The notes: generated by a model not told the origin, from the sequence alone. A DNA stretch of 22,197 nt from UBA1737 sp045653225 (GCA_045653225.1 JAZOLP010000039.1:1-22197); one strand, 5' to 3'. Shown: positions 1 to 8,900, counted from the stretch's first letter. A program made the numbers and translations.

Positions 1-69
1 AATAAAAATTGTTCACTAACAATTATTAATAATGGTTGTCCCAAAACACCAGAGCAAGGAAATAATTAA
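1..69 (+). CDS. C-terminal end of a small Cys-containing peptide (partial)
   Basis: From base 1 a frame stays open for 22 codons and ends in TAA at 67-69. It contains two cysteines and ends in GCPKTPEQGNN. This tail resembles the middle of the complete peptide at 205-345, which reads KCSQPEKQN, so both share a C-x(2-3)-P-E-x-x-N arrangement. I infer a paralogous precursor peptide whose start lies left of the window. The fragment is short and such an open frame could arise by chance, so the call rests on the likeness to its neighbour. Function unknown. Confidence 0.35.
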   Translation, partial: NKNCSLTIINNGCPKTPEQGNN

Positions 70-107
70 TTATTATTTTTAGTACTTAAATAAAGATTAT
101 TAATTTT

Positions 108-136
108 ATGACATTTAAATAAGATAGTTATATATT
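108..136 (+). promoter_or_regulatory. Sigma-A-type promoter for the small peptide
   Basis: A -35 box ATGACA (108-113) and a -10 box TATATT (131-136) are separated by 17 bases. Each differs from consensus at one position. Transcription would begin near 143, leaving about 60 bases of leader before the ATG at 205. In such AT-rich DNA chance matches are common, so the call is moderate. Confidence 0.45.
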
Positions 137-204
137 ATACATTAAATACAAAATTTAGTTAAATTTAAACTGTAATAAATAAATTAATAAAAAAGGAGAA
201 ATAT

Positions 205-345
205 ATGAAAAAATTAGTGAAAAAATTAAATAGAAATAAAACTTTTGTACAACTTTATAATAATGAATGTCAATCAGGGACAAATAGCAAATGTAGTCAA
301 CCAGAGAAACAAAATATTCTATGCCCAATAATTCCTATATCTTAG
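205..345 (+). CDS. 46-residue Cys-containing peptide, possible RiPP precursor
   Basis: A ribosome binding site AAAGGAGA (about 192-199) lies 5-6 bases before ATG 205, and the frame ends in TAG at 343-345. The product is 46 residues. It has a basic N-terminus, MKKLVKKLNRNKTFVQLY, then a segment with three cysteines and the ending CPIIPIS. A charged MKKL-KK-N leader followed by a short Cys-bearing core is the layout of small ribosomally made, modified peptides; from memory it recalls putative clostridial bacteriocin precursors, which I could not verify. The adjacent gene (383-1117) has a transglutaminase/cysteine-protease fold and could process it. No radical-SAM, lanthipeptide or YcaO gene and no ABC exporter is seen, so the modification step, if any, is unidentified. 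A peptide toxin or signal is an alternative. Confidence 0.6.
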   Translation: MKKLVKKLNRNKTFVQLYNNECQSGTNSKCSQPEKQNILCPIIPIS

Positions 346-382
346 TGAAAATAAGAGAAATGGGATTATTTAGATATAGTAT

Positions 383-1117
383 ATGAATGAACTTATTTTT
401 GAATATAAATTTGATAATCAAAATTTAAAAAATCTTAAAAGTAGGATATTGGAACATTTAATAGTAAGTGAATGGAAAAATGATTTTGAATTAATGAAAA
501 AATTATTAAAATATACTTTTTTTGAATTATATCAAAAAAATAATGAAGAATATATATTTGAAAAATTTAATGCATTATTTTTATTGGATTATGCTAAAAA
601 AAATAATCATAAGAATAGATTTACTTGTTGGCATTTTGCTGTATTTCTTACTGAATTATTATTGTCATTTGGTATAAAAGCAAAAATGATACGCTGCATT
701 GGTAATTATAAAGAATTTGAGTTTAATGATTGTCATTGCGTTGTTCATGCATATTCAGAATTTTTTAAAAAATGGGTATTATTAGATCCAGCAAATTCAT
801 CAATTTATTATGATGATAGAAAAGTTCCTTTAAGTTTGAATGAATTAAGAGAAACCATTACTAAAAATAAAAGGATATTTTTATTAAATGCAGATAAAGA
901 ATTTATTCAAGGCTTAATAAAATATTGGAAAAAAAATTTATATAGATTTCAATGCGATTTAGTAAATGAATATGGTTTAGAGGATAGTGTGAAACATAGA
1001 ACAATTATAAATTTAATTCCAGAAAGTGAAGAATACAAAAATTTTTCATATATAAATAATGGAAAACAACTGGATTATGTTTATATTACCAATTCTGATT
1101 TGTTCTGGAATAACTAA
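383..1117 (+). CDS. Transglutaminase-like superfamily protein
   Basis: The protein has 244 residues. A likely Cys-His-Asp triad is visible: C82 in FTCWHFAVFLTELL, H122 in CVVHAYSEF and D135 in WVLLDPAN. The 40- and 13-residue spacings and the surrounding sequence fit the transglutaminase/peptide N-glycanase core. Members act as peptidases, amide-hydrolysing enzymes or acyl transferases; the substrate here is unknown. No signal peptide or membrane segment is seen, so it is probably cytoplasmic. The gene lies 37 bases after the 46-residue peptide, and I infer that it processes that peptide. ATG 383 is the first start after an in-frame stop and has no clear ribosome binding site, but it overlaps by ATGA the stop of a short open frame (starts at 321, 345 or 360; stop 384-386), so it may be translationally coupled. 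The regions outside the core are not recognised. Confidence 0.65.
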   Translation: MNELIFEYKFDNQNLKNLKSRILEHLIVSEWKNDFELMKKLLKYTFFELYQKNNEEYIFEKFNALFLLDYAKKNNHKNRFTCWHFAVFLTELLLSFGIKAKMIRCIGNYKEFEFNDCHCVVHAYSEFFKKWVLLDPANSSIYYDDRKVPLSLNELRETITKNKRIFLLNADKEFIQGLIKYWKKNLYRFQCDLVNEYGLEDSVKHRTIINLIPESEEYKNFSYINNGKQLDYVYITNSDLFWNN

Positions 1118-1341
1118 AAAATTTTGTTTATTAGAATTTAATATATATTTGGAAAACAATTAAATATTAAAAATTATTATTATCTAATTTATTATTTATT
1201 TAAATGTTTTAAATCTTCAATATAATTAGACATGTTTTACAATAGTTGTGTTATATAATATTAGTAAAAACATATATTATATTCAGTATAATTTATAATC
1301 ATGCGAACTTATTTTTAAAAATTTAAAAGAGTAATTTGTAA

Positions 1342-1401
1342 ATGGGTACGCATAAAAAATTGCTGTTACCTCTAAAATGTAACGTTTTTTATAATATATA
1401 A
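1342..1401 (+). CDS. Possible 19-residue leader peptide of copy A
   Basis: ATG 1342 opens a 19-codon frame, MGTHKKLLLPLKCNVFYNI, ending TAA at 1399-1401. An AAAAGAG sequence (about 1325-1331) lies about 10 bases upstream and is only a weak ribosome binding site. Inside the ORF, GTTAC (1365-1369) and GTAAC (1379-1383) form a 5-bp stem followed by a T run, itself a small terminator-like hairpin. The last eight bases, 1394-1401, are complementary to 1441-1448 in the 5' arm of the following terminator. That is the geometry expected if ribosome position decides termination. The peptide is not recognised as a known leader. Confidence 0.35.
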   Translation: MGTHKKLLLPLKCNVFYNI

Positions 1402-1435
1402 AATTAGATTTACAACTTAATATATTAAACAAACT

Positions 1436-1481
1436 GGTAGTTATATATAGATATTTAATATCTAATTATGACTGCCTTTTT
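1436..1481 (+). terminator. Two-part terminator/attenuator hairpin, copy A
   Basis: The outer stem pairs GGTAGT (1436-1441) with ACTGCC (1471-1476), with one G-U pair. The inner stem pairs 1448-1454 with 1458-1464 around loop TTA. Five T follow (1477-1481). The same structure with compensatory changes occurs at 1954-1999, which supports a conserved RNA fold. Confidence 0.6.
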
Positions 1482-1576
1482 GCTTGAAAAATTATGATAA
1501 TATACAATTTAATTTAGCTTATTAAGGATAGTAAAGTTAATATAAAAAAGAAATTTTCCATATTCACATTTAAGCG

Positions 1577-1627
1577 TTGAGTGCTTGGGGAATAATCGCT
1601 GATGAAGCAACGGTAGAAAATGCGTAA
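1577..1627 (+). other. GC-richer 16-codon open stretch, possible gene remnant
   Basis: From TTG 1577 a frame reads LSAWGIIADEATVENA and ends in TAA 1625-1627. A stop lies two codons upstream, and no ribosome binding site is present. The patch is clearly richer in G and C than its surroundings and is followed by a terminator-like hairpin. It could be the 3' scar of a deleted gene that copy A once controlled, but I do not recognise the peptide. The other frames and the reverse strand are also open over this short span, so the coding frame is uncertain. Confidence 0.2.
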
Positions 1628-1641
1628 ACTATAACAAGAAC

Positions 1642-1683
1642 ATACTTTAATTAAATTCAATAGTTAAAGTATATATTATTTTT
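1642..1683 (+). terminator. Putative intrinsic terminator after the GC-rich patch
   Basis: ATACTTTAA (1642-1650) pairs perfectly with TTAAAGTAT (1664-1672) around a 13-base loop, and a five-T run ends at 1683. The stem is AT-rich, hence weak. Its place after the 1577-1627 patch fits the end of a former transcription unit. Confidence 0.4.
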
Positions 1684-1817
1684 AAAGTTGAATAAATTTC
1701 GAAGAATATTTGACATTTTTATACAATCCATTAGTGTATAATATTAGTGTATAAACTAGTATTATATGCAGTATAGTTTTAGATTATACGCATTAATATT
1801 AAAAATCTTAAAATTTA

Positions 1818-1838
1818 TAATCTTATTAAATAAGATTA
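1818..1838 (+). promoter_or_regulatory. Palindrome just before the leader ribosome binding site
   Basis: TAATCTTATT (1818-1827) and AATAAGATTA (1829-1838) are perfect inverted repeats around one central A. They end two bases before the AAGGAGGG ribosome binding site (1841-1848). As RNA this gives a hairpin beside the leader start; as DNA it could be an operator for a dimeric regulator. No equivalent is seen in copy A. Confidence 0.4.
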
Positions 1839-1856
1839 CAAAGGAGGGATTATTTA

Positions 1857-1919
1857 ATGCGTTGGACAAACGACATTACGCCGCTTCGAATTCGTAGCGG
1901 TTGCTATGATAATACGTAG
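1857..1919 (+). CDS. 20-residue leader peptide of copy B
   Basis: ATG 1857 follows a strong ribosome binding site AAGGAGGG (1841-1848) at 8 bases. The frame of 20 codons begins MRWTNDITPLRIRSG and stops at TAG 1917-1919. Codons such as CGT, CGA, CCG and ACG are unusual beside the AT-rich neighbours, so codon choice may be part of the function or mark foreign origin. Within the ORF, CCGCT (1881-1885) pairs with AGCGG (1896-1900). GATAAT (1908-1913) can pair with ATTATC (1958-1963) in the 5' arm of the terminator below. Family knowledge: short leaders of this kind control erm, ABC-F and tet genes by drug-induced ribosome stalling or pausing. I do not recognise this particular peptide, and no resistance gene follows. 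Confidence 0.5.
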   Translation: MRWTNDITPLRIRSGCYDNT

Positions 1920-1953
1920 ACTGTATTATACAATTAAATATTTTAAATAAACT

Positions 1954-1999
1954 GGCAATTATCGCTAGATACTTAGTATCTATCTATGATTGCCTTTTT
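1954..1999 (+). terminator. Two-part terminator/attenuator hairpin, copy B
   Basis: The outer stem pairs GGCAAT (1954-1959) with ATTGCC (1989-1994) and the inner stem pairs TAGATAC (1966-1972) with GTATCTA (1976-1982) around loop TTA. Five T follow (1995-1999). Compared with copy A, base pairs change but pairing is kept: inner T-A becomes C-G, and the outer G-U and G-C pairs become C-G and A-T. Confidence 0.7.
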
Positions 2000-2035
2000 G
2001 TTTGCAGAATTTGTATTAATTTATATATTCGTGGG

Positions 2036-2087
2036 CCTCCTTGCGGATTTTTAAGTTTTTTTGAAAATTTAGAAATTCACAAGGAGG
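2036..2087 (+). promoter_or_regulatory. Hairpin able to mask the ribosome binding site of the sigma-like gene
   Basis: CCTCCTTG (2036-2043) is an exact 8-base complement of CAAGGAGG (2080-2087), which is the ribosome binding site eight bases before ATG 2096. Folding would hide the site and repress translation. The loop is 36 bases and T/A-rich, so the fold may need help or may compete with another structure. Any CCTCC near a strong site gives some complementarity, but eight bases with no mismatch is notable. Confidence 0.5.
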
Positions 2088-2095
2088 TTTTTATT

Positions 2096-2539
2096 ATGAA
2101 AAAGAAAGTTATTTATAAAGTGACTACTAAATATTCAATTGAAATTGAAACTGAAAATATTAACGAAGAAAAGTTAATTGAAGAGTTAAATAAAGAGTTT
2201 GAAAGACAACTTAAACAAGATAAAACATATCAAGCAAGAACTGTATCATTAGAATACTTAAATCAAAAGTATGGATTTGAACTTGCTGATACGAGTTTAA
2301 GTGAAGATGAAATTGAGAGGATAGAACAACAAGAATTAGAAAAAGAAGAATTCAATAAAAAATTACATGAAGCAATAGATAAATTAACTGAAAAACAAAG
2401 AAAAGTTATTTATATGTATTTTTGGGAAAACAAGACTATTAGAGAGATTGCTAACGAATTAGGAGTGTATTTTACTACTGTAGAAGAGTCATATCAGTCT
2501 GCATTAAAAAAAATTAAAAAATTTTTAAAAAAATTTTAA
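2096..2539 (+). CDS. Sigma-70 region-4-like regulator of the element
   Basis: The protein has 147 residues. Residues 96-147 form a sigma-70 region 4 type helix-turn-helix: KLTEKQRKVIYMYFWENKT, then IREIANELGVYFTTVEESY and a lysine-rich end. The first 95 residues are highly charged and match no core-binding region 2 that I can see, so this is a partial sigma-like protein rather than a full sigma factor. Small proteins of this sort occur at the head of Gram-positive conjugative elements, for example Orf7 of Tn916, where they take part in control of transfer genes. ATG 2096 has a very strong ribosome binding site that can be masked by an upstream hairpin. The gene is first in the run leading to the transfer genes, and I infer that it drives or modulates their expression. 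Its 3' end is an A-tract-rich stretch. Confidence 0.75.
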   Translation: MKKKVIYKVTTKYSIEIETENINEEKLIEELNKEFERQLKQDKTYQARTVSLEYLNQKYGFELADTSLSEDEIERIEQQELEKEEFNKKLHEAIDKLTEKQRKVIYMYFWENKTIREIANELGVYFTTVEESYQSALKKIKKFLKKF

Positions 2540-2626
2540 AAAACACCCGTACAAAACGCCACTTTCTTTCCATATATAGTGAGGGGATATTTTTTCTCTT
2601 TAAAAGTTTTAAGTGGAGGACAAGTT

Positions 2627-2917
2627 ATGGATAATAAAAAAGTTTATAGTTATTCATTGAAAAAGAAAAAACTTAAAAAATGGATCTATGAAAATAATTA
2701 TACATTACCTAAATTTGCTAAAAGATTAGGGATAAGTAAGAATGAACTTAAAAGAAAATTATCAGAACATGATGGCTTCAATAAGCATCAAATTAAATCA
2801 TTAATCTATTTAGTAGGAGCAAGTAACGCAATTGATATTATCTACTTTCCTTCACTTAAAATTAAGAACAAAATTATTAGTGAAGTATTTAGGAAAGGAG
2901 GTGGAATAAGTAAATGA
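2627..2917 (+). CDS. Small putative helix-turn-helix protein
   Basis: I chose ATG 2627 (96 residues) because GGAGG sits 7-8 bases upstream; a GTG at 2579 would add 16 residues but lacks a good site. The protein is basic. The segment PKFAKRLGISKNELKRKLSE (about residues 28-47) fits a helix-turn-helix, suggesting a DNA-binding regulator or accessory protein. It shows no membrane segment and no known catalytic motif. The stop TGA overlaps the ATG of the giant gene (ATGA at 2914-2917), so translation of the two is probably coupled. I do not recognise a named family. Confidence 0.6.
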   Translation: MDNKKVYSYSLKKKKLKKWIYENNYTLPKFAKRLGISKNELKRKLSEHDGFNKHQIKSLIYLVGASNAIDIIYFPSLKIKNKIISEVFRKGGGISK

Positions 2918-5900
2918 ATGAAGTGAAAAGATTAAGCAGAAGAAATGAACTAATAGATGAAATGCTAAGGAATAGTTCAAGGCTTAAATCTTTTTATCAC
3001 TTTACATCAATTAATCCACATATTACTCTTCATACTGCATGTCAAGTAATTATTGAAAGAAATGATTTAGAAATTTGTCATTCATTTGAAGAGTGGAATG
3101 AAATAGGAAGAAGGATTAATAGAGGATCAAAAGGAATTCCGTATTACGATACAAATGGATATAAAAGATATTTGTTTGATAGTAGTGATACAAATGGAAA
3201 AGAAGAATTTACAAGATATTATTATCCGTTAGAAAGATTATTAATTGGGTTAGATGAAATTAATAATACTAACCTAATTAATGATGAAAGAAGTGATTAT
3301 AGAAAAATCCATAATGGTATTAAAACTTATCTTGAAAATGATAACTATCTTTCAAATGACTTAACTAGAAATAAGTTATTAATTGAAGGTATTAGTTATA
3401 TCTTATATTCAAAAACTGATAAACCTATTCAAGATAATATTTATATTAATCCTCTTCCTTATTCATTAAATGAAAATGCAAACCTATTTAAAGAAATTTA
3501 TTTTAAAGCTCATGAGATACAAAAAGAAATTGAAGAAGCATATCTTTCTAGTTTAGAAAAAGAAAATGAAATTAATGTTGATGAGATTCATGAAGAATTC
3601 ATAGATGATTTTGAACAAGAATCATTTGATGAAGAAATTGAACAAATTGATATTAATGAAGAAACTGAAAATGAAGAAGTATTAGTTAAAGAGGAACACT
3701 CTTCTAATAAGTCTAAATCAAAACAAACTGGAATTAAAGATAGAAAGAAAAAAGAACTTACTTTATTTGATGTATCAAGTGAGAAAACAAAAGAAGAAAA
3801 ACTAATTGAATGGGGAATTAAACATGGTAGTGGATTTGTAGATGGAAGATTAAGAATTTATTATGAATATCATAAAAATCCTACACTTTCAGACTTTGCT
3901 AAATTTATTAAAGATGAATATGGAATAGGTGGTATGAGTGATTCTACTCATAACTTGTGGAATGACTCTAAAGGTCTTTACTTAGAAAATAAAGATAAAG
4001 AAAATGAAGATGCTAATGCAAAAGTATTTCTTAAATGGAATGAAGTTGCAGTACATGTTGCTGATTTAATAGATGAAGATAATTATTTAACAGCTGATGA
4101 GAAAGATAGGCTAGATATGTTTATCTTCATAAAAGAAAATCCAGATATTAATGAAAAGATAAAAACGTTAGTTGAGGAAAAAATTGAAGAAGCAGTAGAT
4201 AACACGACTTCACTTTCTTGGGTTACTTATTTTGATGAATTTGGTGAAGATGAAGATTTTGTAAGAAAGCATTTAGATCTATATTTATATCACCTTGAAG
4301 ATAGTATTAAAGTTGCTGATGTTGAAGTAATGGAAGATGGGATTGATGTAGTTTACTATGGTGATTATTGTAAGAATGCTGAATTTGAGGATGAAGAAGA
4401 AATACAAAATATTGAAGAAGAGCATGTAGAAATTATTGAAGTTGAAGAAATAGTAGAAGATGAAGAACTTGGTGGATTAAAACAAAGATTTAAAAACAAT
4501 ATTGAAGCTATTAAATTACAAAATAGGCTTTATGAGGAAAATAGAAATCCTACTGATGAAGAAAGAAAAGTATTACTTAAGTATGTTGGATTTGGTGGAC
4601 TTGCTCAAGCATTTGATGAGTTTAATGAAAAATGGAAAAATGAATATATTGAACTTAAATCTTTACTAATTGAATCTGATTATGAAAGAGCAAAAGGAAG
4701 TGTATTAAATGCACACTTTACATCTCGAGAAGTAATTGAAGGAATTTATAAAGCACTAGAAAAGTTTGGAGTCGAAGGTAATAACAAAATACTTGAGTCA
4801 TCAATGGGAACAGGAAACTTTTTTAGATATATGCCAGATTCAATTAGTGATGATTCCAAACTATATGGAGTTGAACTAGACAATATTACAGGACGTATTG
4901 CTAAAAAACTTTATCCCAATGTTAATATTCAAATTAAAGGTTTTGAAGATACTTCTTTTCCTAATAATCATTTTGATTTAGTGGTTGGAAATGTTCCTTT
5001 TGGAGGATATTCAGTTTATGACAAAGATTACAATAAATATAATCTTTTAATCCACGATTACTTTATTGCAAAATCAGTTGATAAGGTTAGACCCGGTGGA
5101 ATTGTTGCTGTAATTACAAGTAAAGGAACAATGGATAAGCAAAGTCAAAATGCAAGGAAATATATTGCTGATAGAGCTGAACTTATTGGAGCAATAAGAC
5201 TACCTAATACTGCATTTAAAAAACTAGCTGGAACTGAAGCAGTTGCTGATATTTTATTTCTTAAAAAAAGAGATACTCCAATAAATGCAATACTTGAGAA
5301 CACCGAGTGGCTTGGAGTATCTAAGAGTGAGTTTGGCTATGAACTTAATAACTACTTTATAAATCACAAAGAAATGATTTTAGGAACACTAAAAGAAGAT
5401 TTTGGTTTATATGGTGCTATTGATTTAACTGTTATTCCAGATGAAAGAGAAATAAGCAAGGCACTTGATGATGCAGTAAAACTTTTGCCACAAGATATTT
5501 TTGAAAAAAGTGTTAATGATGAACTAATAGAAACAAGTAATGAAAAAATAGAAGTTGATTATGATTTAAAAAATCTTTGCTTTAAAGTAGTTGATAATAA
5601 ACTTTATCAAAGAGTTAATGATGAAATGGAAGAAGTTGAAATTCCTAAAACTCCAAAAGATGCGTTAATAAGAATAACAAAAATGATTGAGTTAAGAAAG
5701 AGTTTAAGAAATATACTTGATTTACAAATTAGTGGTTGTAGTGATGAAATATTAGCTACTGAACAAGTAGAGCTTAATCAAAAGTACGATGAGTTTGTGA
5801 AAAAGTATGGATTCTTAAATAGTAGCATTAATTCAAAGTTATTTAAAGATGATGGGGACTCTTCACTCTTATTTGCTTCAGAATTTATTTCTAGTGATAA

Positions 5901-8900
5901 AAAGACTGCAACTAAAGCTGATATTTATTTTAAAAGAACAATTAGACCATATACAAAAATCACATCCACAAACGATTCATTTGAAGCATTGCAAATTTCT
6001 AAAAATGAACTAGGTAGAGTAGATGTTTCATACATTGAAAGTTTAACTAAAAAAGACTATGACACAATTATAAAAGAACTAGGTAGCAGTATTTTTCGTG
6101 ATCCAGAGCTTGTTGATATTGATGATAAATATTCAGGCTTTGTAACAAGTGAAGAATATTTAAGTGGAAATGTAAAGAAGAAATTAATTACCGCATTTAA
6201 TTATAAAAACTCTTATCCTACTTTAGGGTTTGAAAAGAATGTTAAGGCTTTAGAAGAAGTCCAACCTCCTCCATTAAAAGCAACTGAAATTGCTGTAAGA
6301 CTTGGGGCTAGTTGGATTGATACAAAAATATATAAAGACTTCTTAGTAGAAACACTAGATATTCCTTATTATTATGCTAGTGGAATAGATGTCTTTTATA
6401 ACAAACATGATTCAAGTTATAGAGTAGATTTAACTGCTAATTATGTAAGAGGTTTTAGGTCTCAAAAAATAGCAAGTTTATCAACCTCTAGAGCTTCAGC
6501 TTTTAGATTATTTGAAGATTCACTTAATTTAAAATCAACTAGTATTTATGACACTATTGAAGTTGATGGTAAAGAAAAAAGAGTCTTGAATAAAGAAGAA
6601 ACCATTGCTGCTAGAGAAAAACAAAATAGAATTAAAGATATGTTTAAAGAATGGATTTTTAAAGATCCAGATAGACGTGATATGTTAGAAGAAACATATA
6701 ATAATCTATTTAATCAAATAAGACTTCCAACCTATAATGGTTCTTACTTGAGGTTTCCAGAAATGAACCCAACAATCACACTTAAAGACCATCAAAAAGA
6801 TGCAGTACATAGGATTATCACAAGTGGAAATACACTTTTACATCATGTAGTAGGTGCAGGAAAAACTTATACAATATGTGCTGCAGCTATGAAGTTAAGA
6901 CAATATGGACTAGCTAAAAAACCAATGATAGCAGTTCCTAATCATTTAGTTAGACAGTGGGCAAATGAGTTTAGAACATTATACCCTAATGCTAATCTTT
7001 TAATTGCAACTAAAGAAGATTTAGAAAAAACAAATAGAGAAAAGTTTGTATCTAAAGTTGCACTAGGTGACTGGGATGCTGTAATTATTGCCCAAAGTTC
7101 ATTTGCTAAAATTCCAATTTCAACTGAACGCCAAATTAGAAAGATTAAAGAAGAAATATCTAAAATTGAAGCAAGTATTAGAAATGGTTGGGAAACTGAT
7201 GGGGTACCTAGGGGCGCAATTAAAAATTTAGAAAGAATTAAAAAAAGTAGAGAAACAAGTCTTAAAAAACTTCTTGATGAAGGGAAGAAAGATAGTGTAC
7301 TAATATTTGAAAATTTAGGAGTTGATTACTTATTTATAGATGAAGCTCATTTTTATAAGAATTTATTTTTATATACAAAAATGAATAATGTATCTGGTAT
7401 TTCAACTGCTGCTAGTCAAAGAGCTACTGACTTACAGTTAAAGTGTGAATATATTAATGAACTTCATAAAGGTGATAAAGGAATTGTTTTTGCAACTGGT
7501 ACACCAATATCTAACTCAATGACTGAAATGTATACAATGCAAACATATCTACAGCCACGTACATTACAAGAACTTGGAATTACATATTTTGATGGATGGG
7601 CAGCAGATTTTGGTGAAACTATTACATCTCTTGAAATGTCACCTAGTGGACAAGGGTATCGTGCAAAAACTAGATTTGCAAAGTTTACAAATTTACCTGA
7701 ACTTTTAACTTTATATAGAAGTTTTGCTGATGTTAAAACAAAAGACATGATAACTCTTGATGTTCCAAAGCAAGTAAGAAATGTTATAACACTTAAACCA
7801 AGTGAAAACATTATTGAACTTGCTGAAGAAATTGCAGAAAGAGCTGAAGCCATTAGTGGTGGTGGAGTTGATCCACATATTGATAATATGCTTAAAGTTA
7901 CATCAGATGGTAAAAAGTTAGCTCTTGATCCAAGATGTTTTGATCCTAATGCAGTTGATGAAATGGGAAGTAAACTAAATGAATGTGCTTATAGAGTAAG
8001 TGAAGTTTATAAAAAGACAAACCATTTTAAAGGAACACAACTTATATTTTGTGACCTTTCTACCCCAAAGTGTGCATTTGATGATTATGAGTATGGAAAA
8101 GATTTTGATGTTTATAATGACTTAAAATATAAACTAACTATTTTAGGTATTCCAAAAGAAGAGATAGCTTACATTCATGAAGCAAATAGTGACCTTCAAA
8201 AACAAGCATTGTTTAGTAAGGTTAATGAAGGTGAGATTAGAGTTTTAATTGGAAGTACTGAAAAGTGTGGAGCTGGAACTAATGTTCAAAAAAGACTTAT
8301 TGCTCTTCATCATCTTGATACACCATATAGACCAAGTGATATGGAACAAAGAGAAGGAAGAATTATAAGACAAGGAAATCAAAATAGTGAAGTTGAAATT
8401 TATACTTATGTAACTGAAAGAACATTTGACTCATATTCTTATCAAATATTAGAAAACAAACAAAGATTTATTTCTCAAGTTAATAATGGAAATCTAACTA
8501 TTAGAGAAGCTGATGATATAGATGAGGCAACTTTAACTTTTGCAGAGATTAAAGCAATAACAGCTGCAAACCCTAAAATTAAAAGAAAGATGGAACTTGA
8601 TACAGAAATTGCAAGATTAAAAGTATTAGAAGGACAGTATAAAAAGAATTTATACCTTCTTCAAGATAAGATTAGGCGTGACCTACCACTTGCAATTAGT
8701 AAACAAGAGTTATATTTAGAAAACTTAAAAAAGGATATTAGTTTACTAAATAGTCTTTATAAACCAGATAGTGAAGAGTTTTTAATTAATGTAAAAGGAA
8801 TTAATTATACTGATAAAAAAGAAGGAACTAAAGCATTAGGTGATGCTTTAATGGTAGCAAAAGATGATGAAGTAATAGCAGAATACAATGGTTTTAAAAT

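Larger units (their letters stand above)
1225..1481 (+). repeat. Attenuator-like cassette, copy A
   Basis: This copy aligns along its length with 1706-1999. Shared blocks include GACAT with T-rich sequence and ACAAT, then TATAATATTAGT, ATTATA-CAGTATA, a short leader ORF and a terminal double hairpin followed by five T. The shared first block probably contains the promoter (TATAAT at about 1253-1258), but the only -35-like hexamer (TAGACA, 1227-1232) sits 20 or more bases upstream, so the promoter call is weak. The cassette is followed by no intact gene. Confidence 0.55.
1706..1999 (+). repeat. Attenuator-like cassette, copy B
   Basis: This is the second, diverged copy of the cassette at 1225-1481. 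It starts with TTGACA (1710-1715) and TATAAT (1737-1742); the 21-base gap is too long for a standard promoter, so another -10 or an activator may be involved. It continues with CAGTATA, a palindrome before a strong ribosome binding site, a 20-codon leader ORF and the double hairpin with five T. It ends about 95 bases before the sigma-like gene, so it is positioned to control entry of transcription into the conjugation genes. Confidence 0.6.
1118..2095. other. 978-base region without a conventional gene
   Basis: No open frame longer than about 20 codons with a credible start is seen on the + strand here, and I recognise no gene on the - strand. The region holds two related attenuator-like cassettes (about 1225-1481 and 1706-1999), a GC-richer patch around 1575-1627 followed by a terminator-like hairpin, and the hairpin around the ribosome binding site of the next gene. 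I see nothing in 1118-1224 except AT-rich sequence. Confidence 0.6.

Noticed and set aside
297..386. Short overlapping frame with starts at 321, 345 and 360 as an additional peptide gene
   Set aside because: It has no clear ribosome binding site and overlaps the end of the 46-residue peptide; kept only as a possible coupling device for ATG 383.
1225..1999. The paired cassettes as ends of an insertion sequence or attachment sites
   Set aside because: They are in direct orientation, diverged along their length, carry no transposase or terminal inverted repeats, and their conserved part is an RNA hairpin with compensatory changes.
2500..2545. A/T-run cluster at the end of the sigma-like gene as a programmed frameshift or terminator
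   Set aside because: The A and T runs are expected from Lys/Phe codons in this composition, there is no stable stem, and neither neighbouring frame extends the protein meaningfully.
7464..7853. Open frame of 129 codons on the - strand inside the giant gene
   Set aside because: It lies wholly within the conserved helicase region, has Ser/Leu/Ile-rich composition expected from the reverse of an AT-rich gene, and has no credible ribosome binding site.
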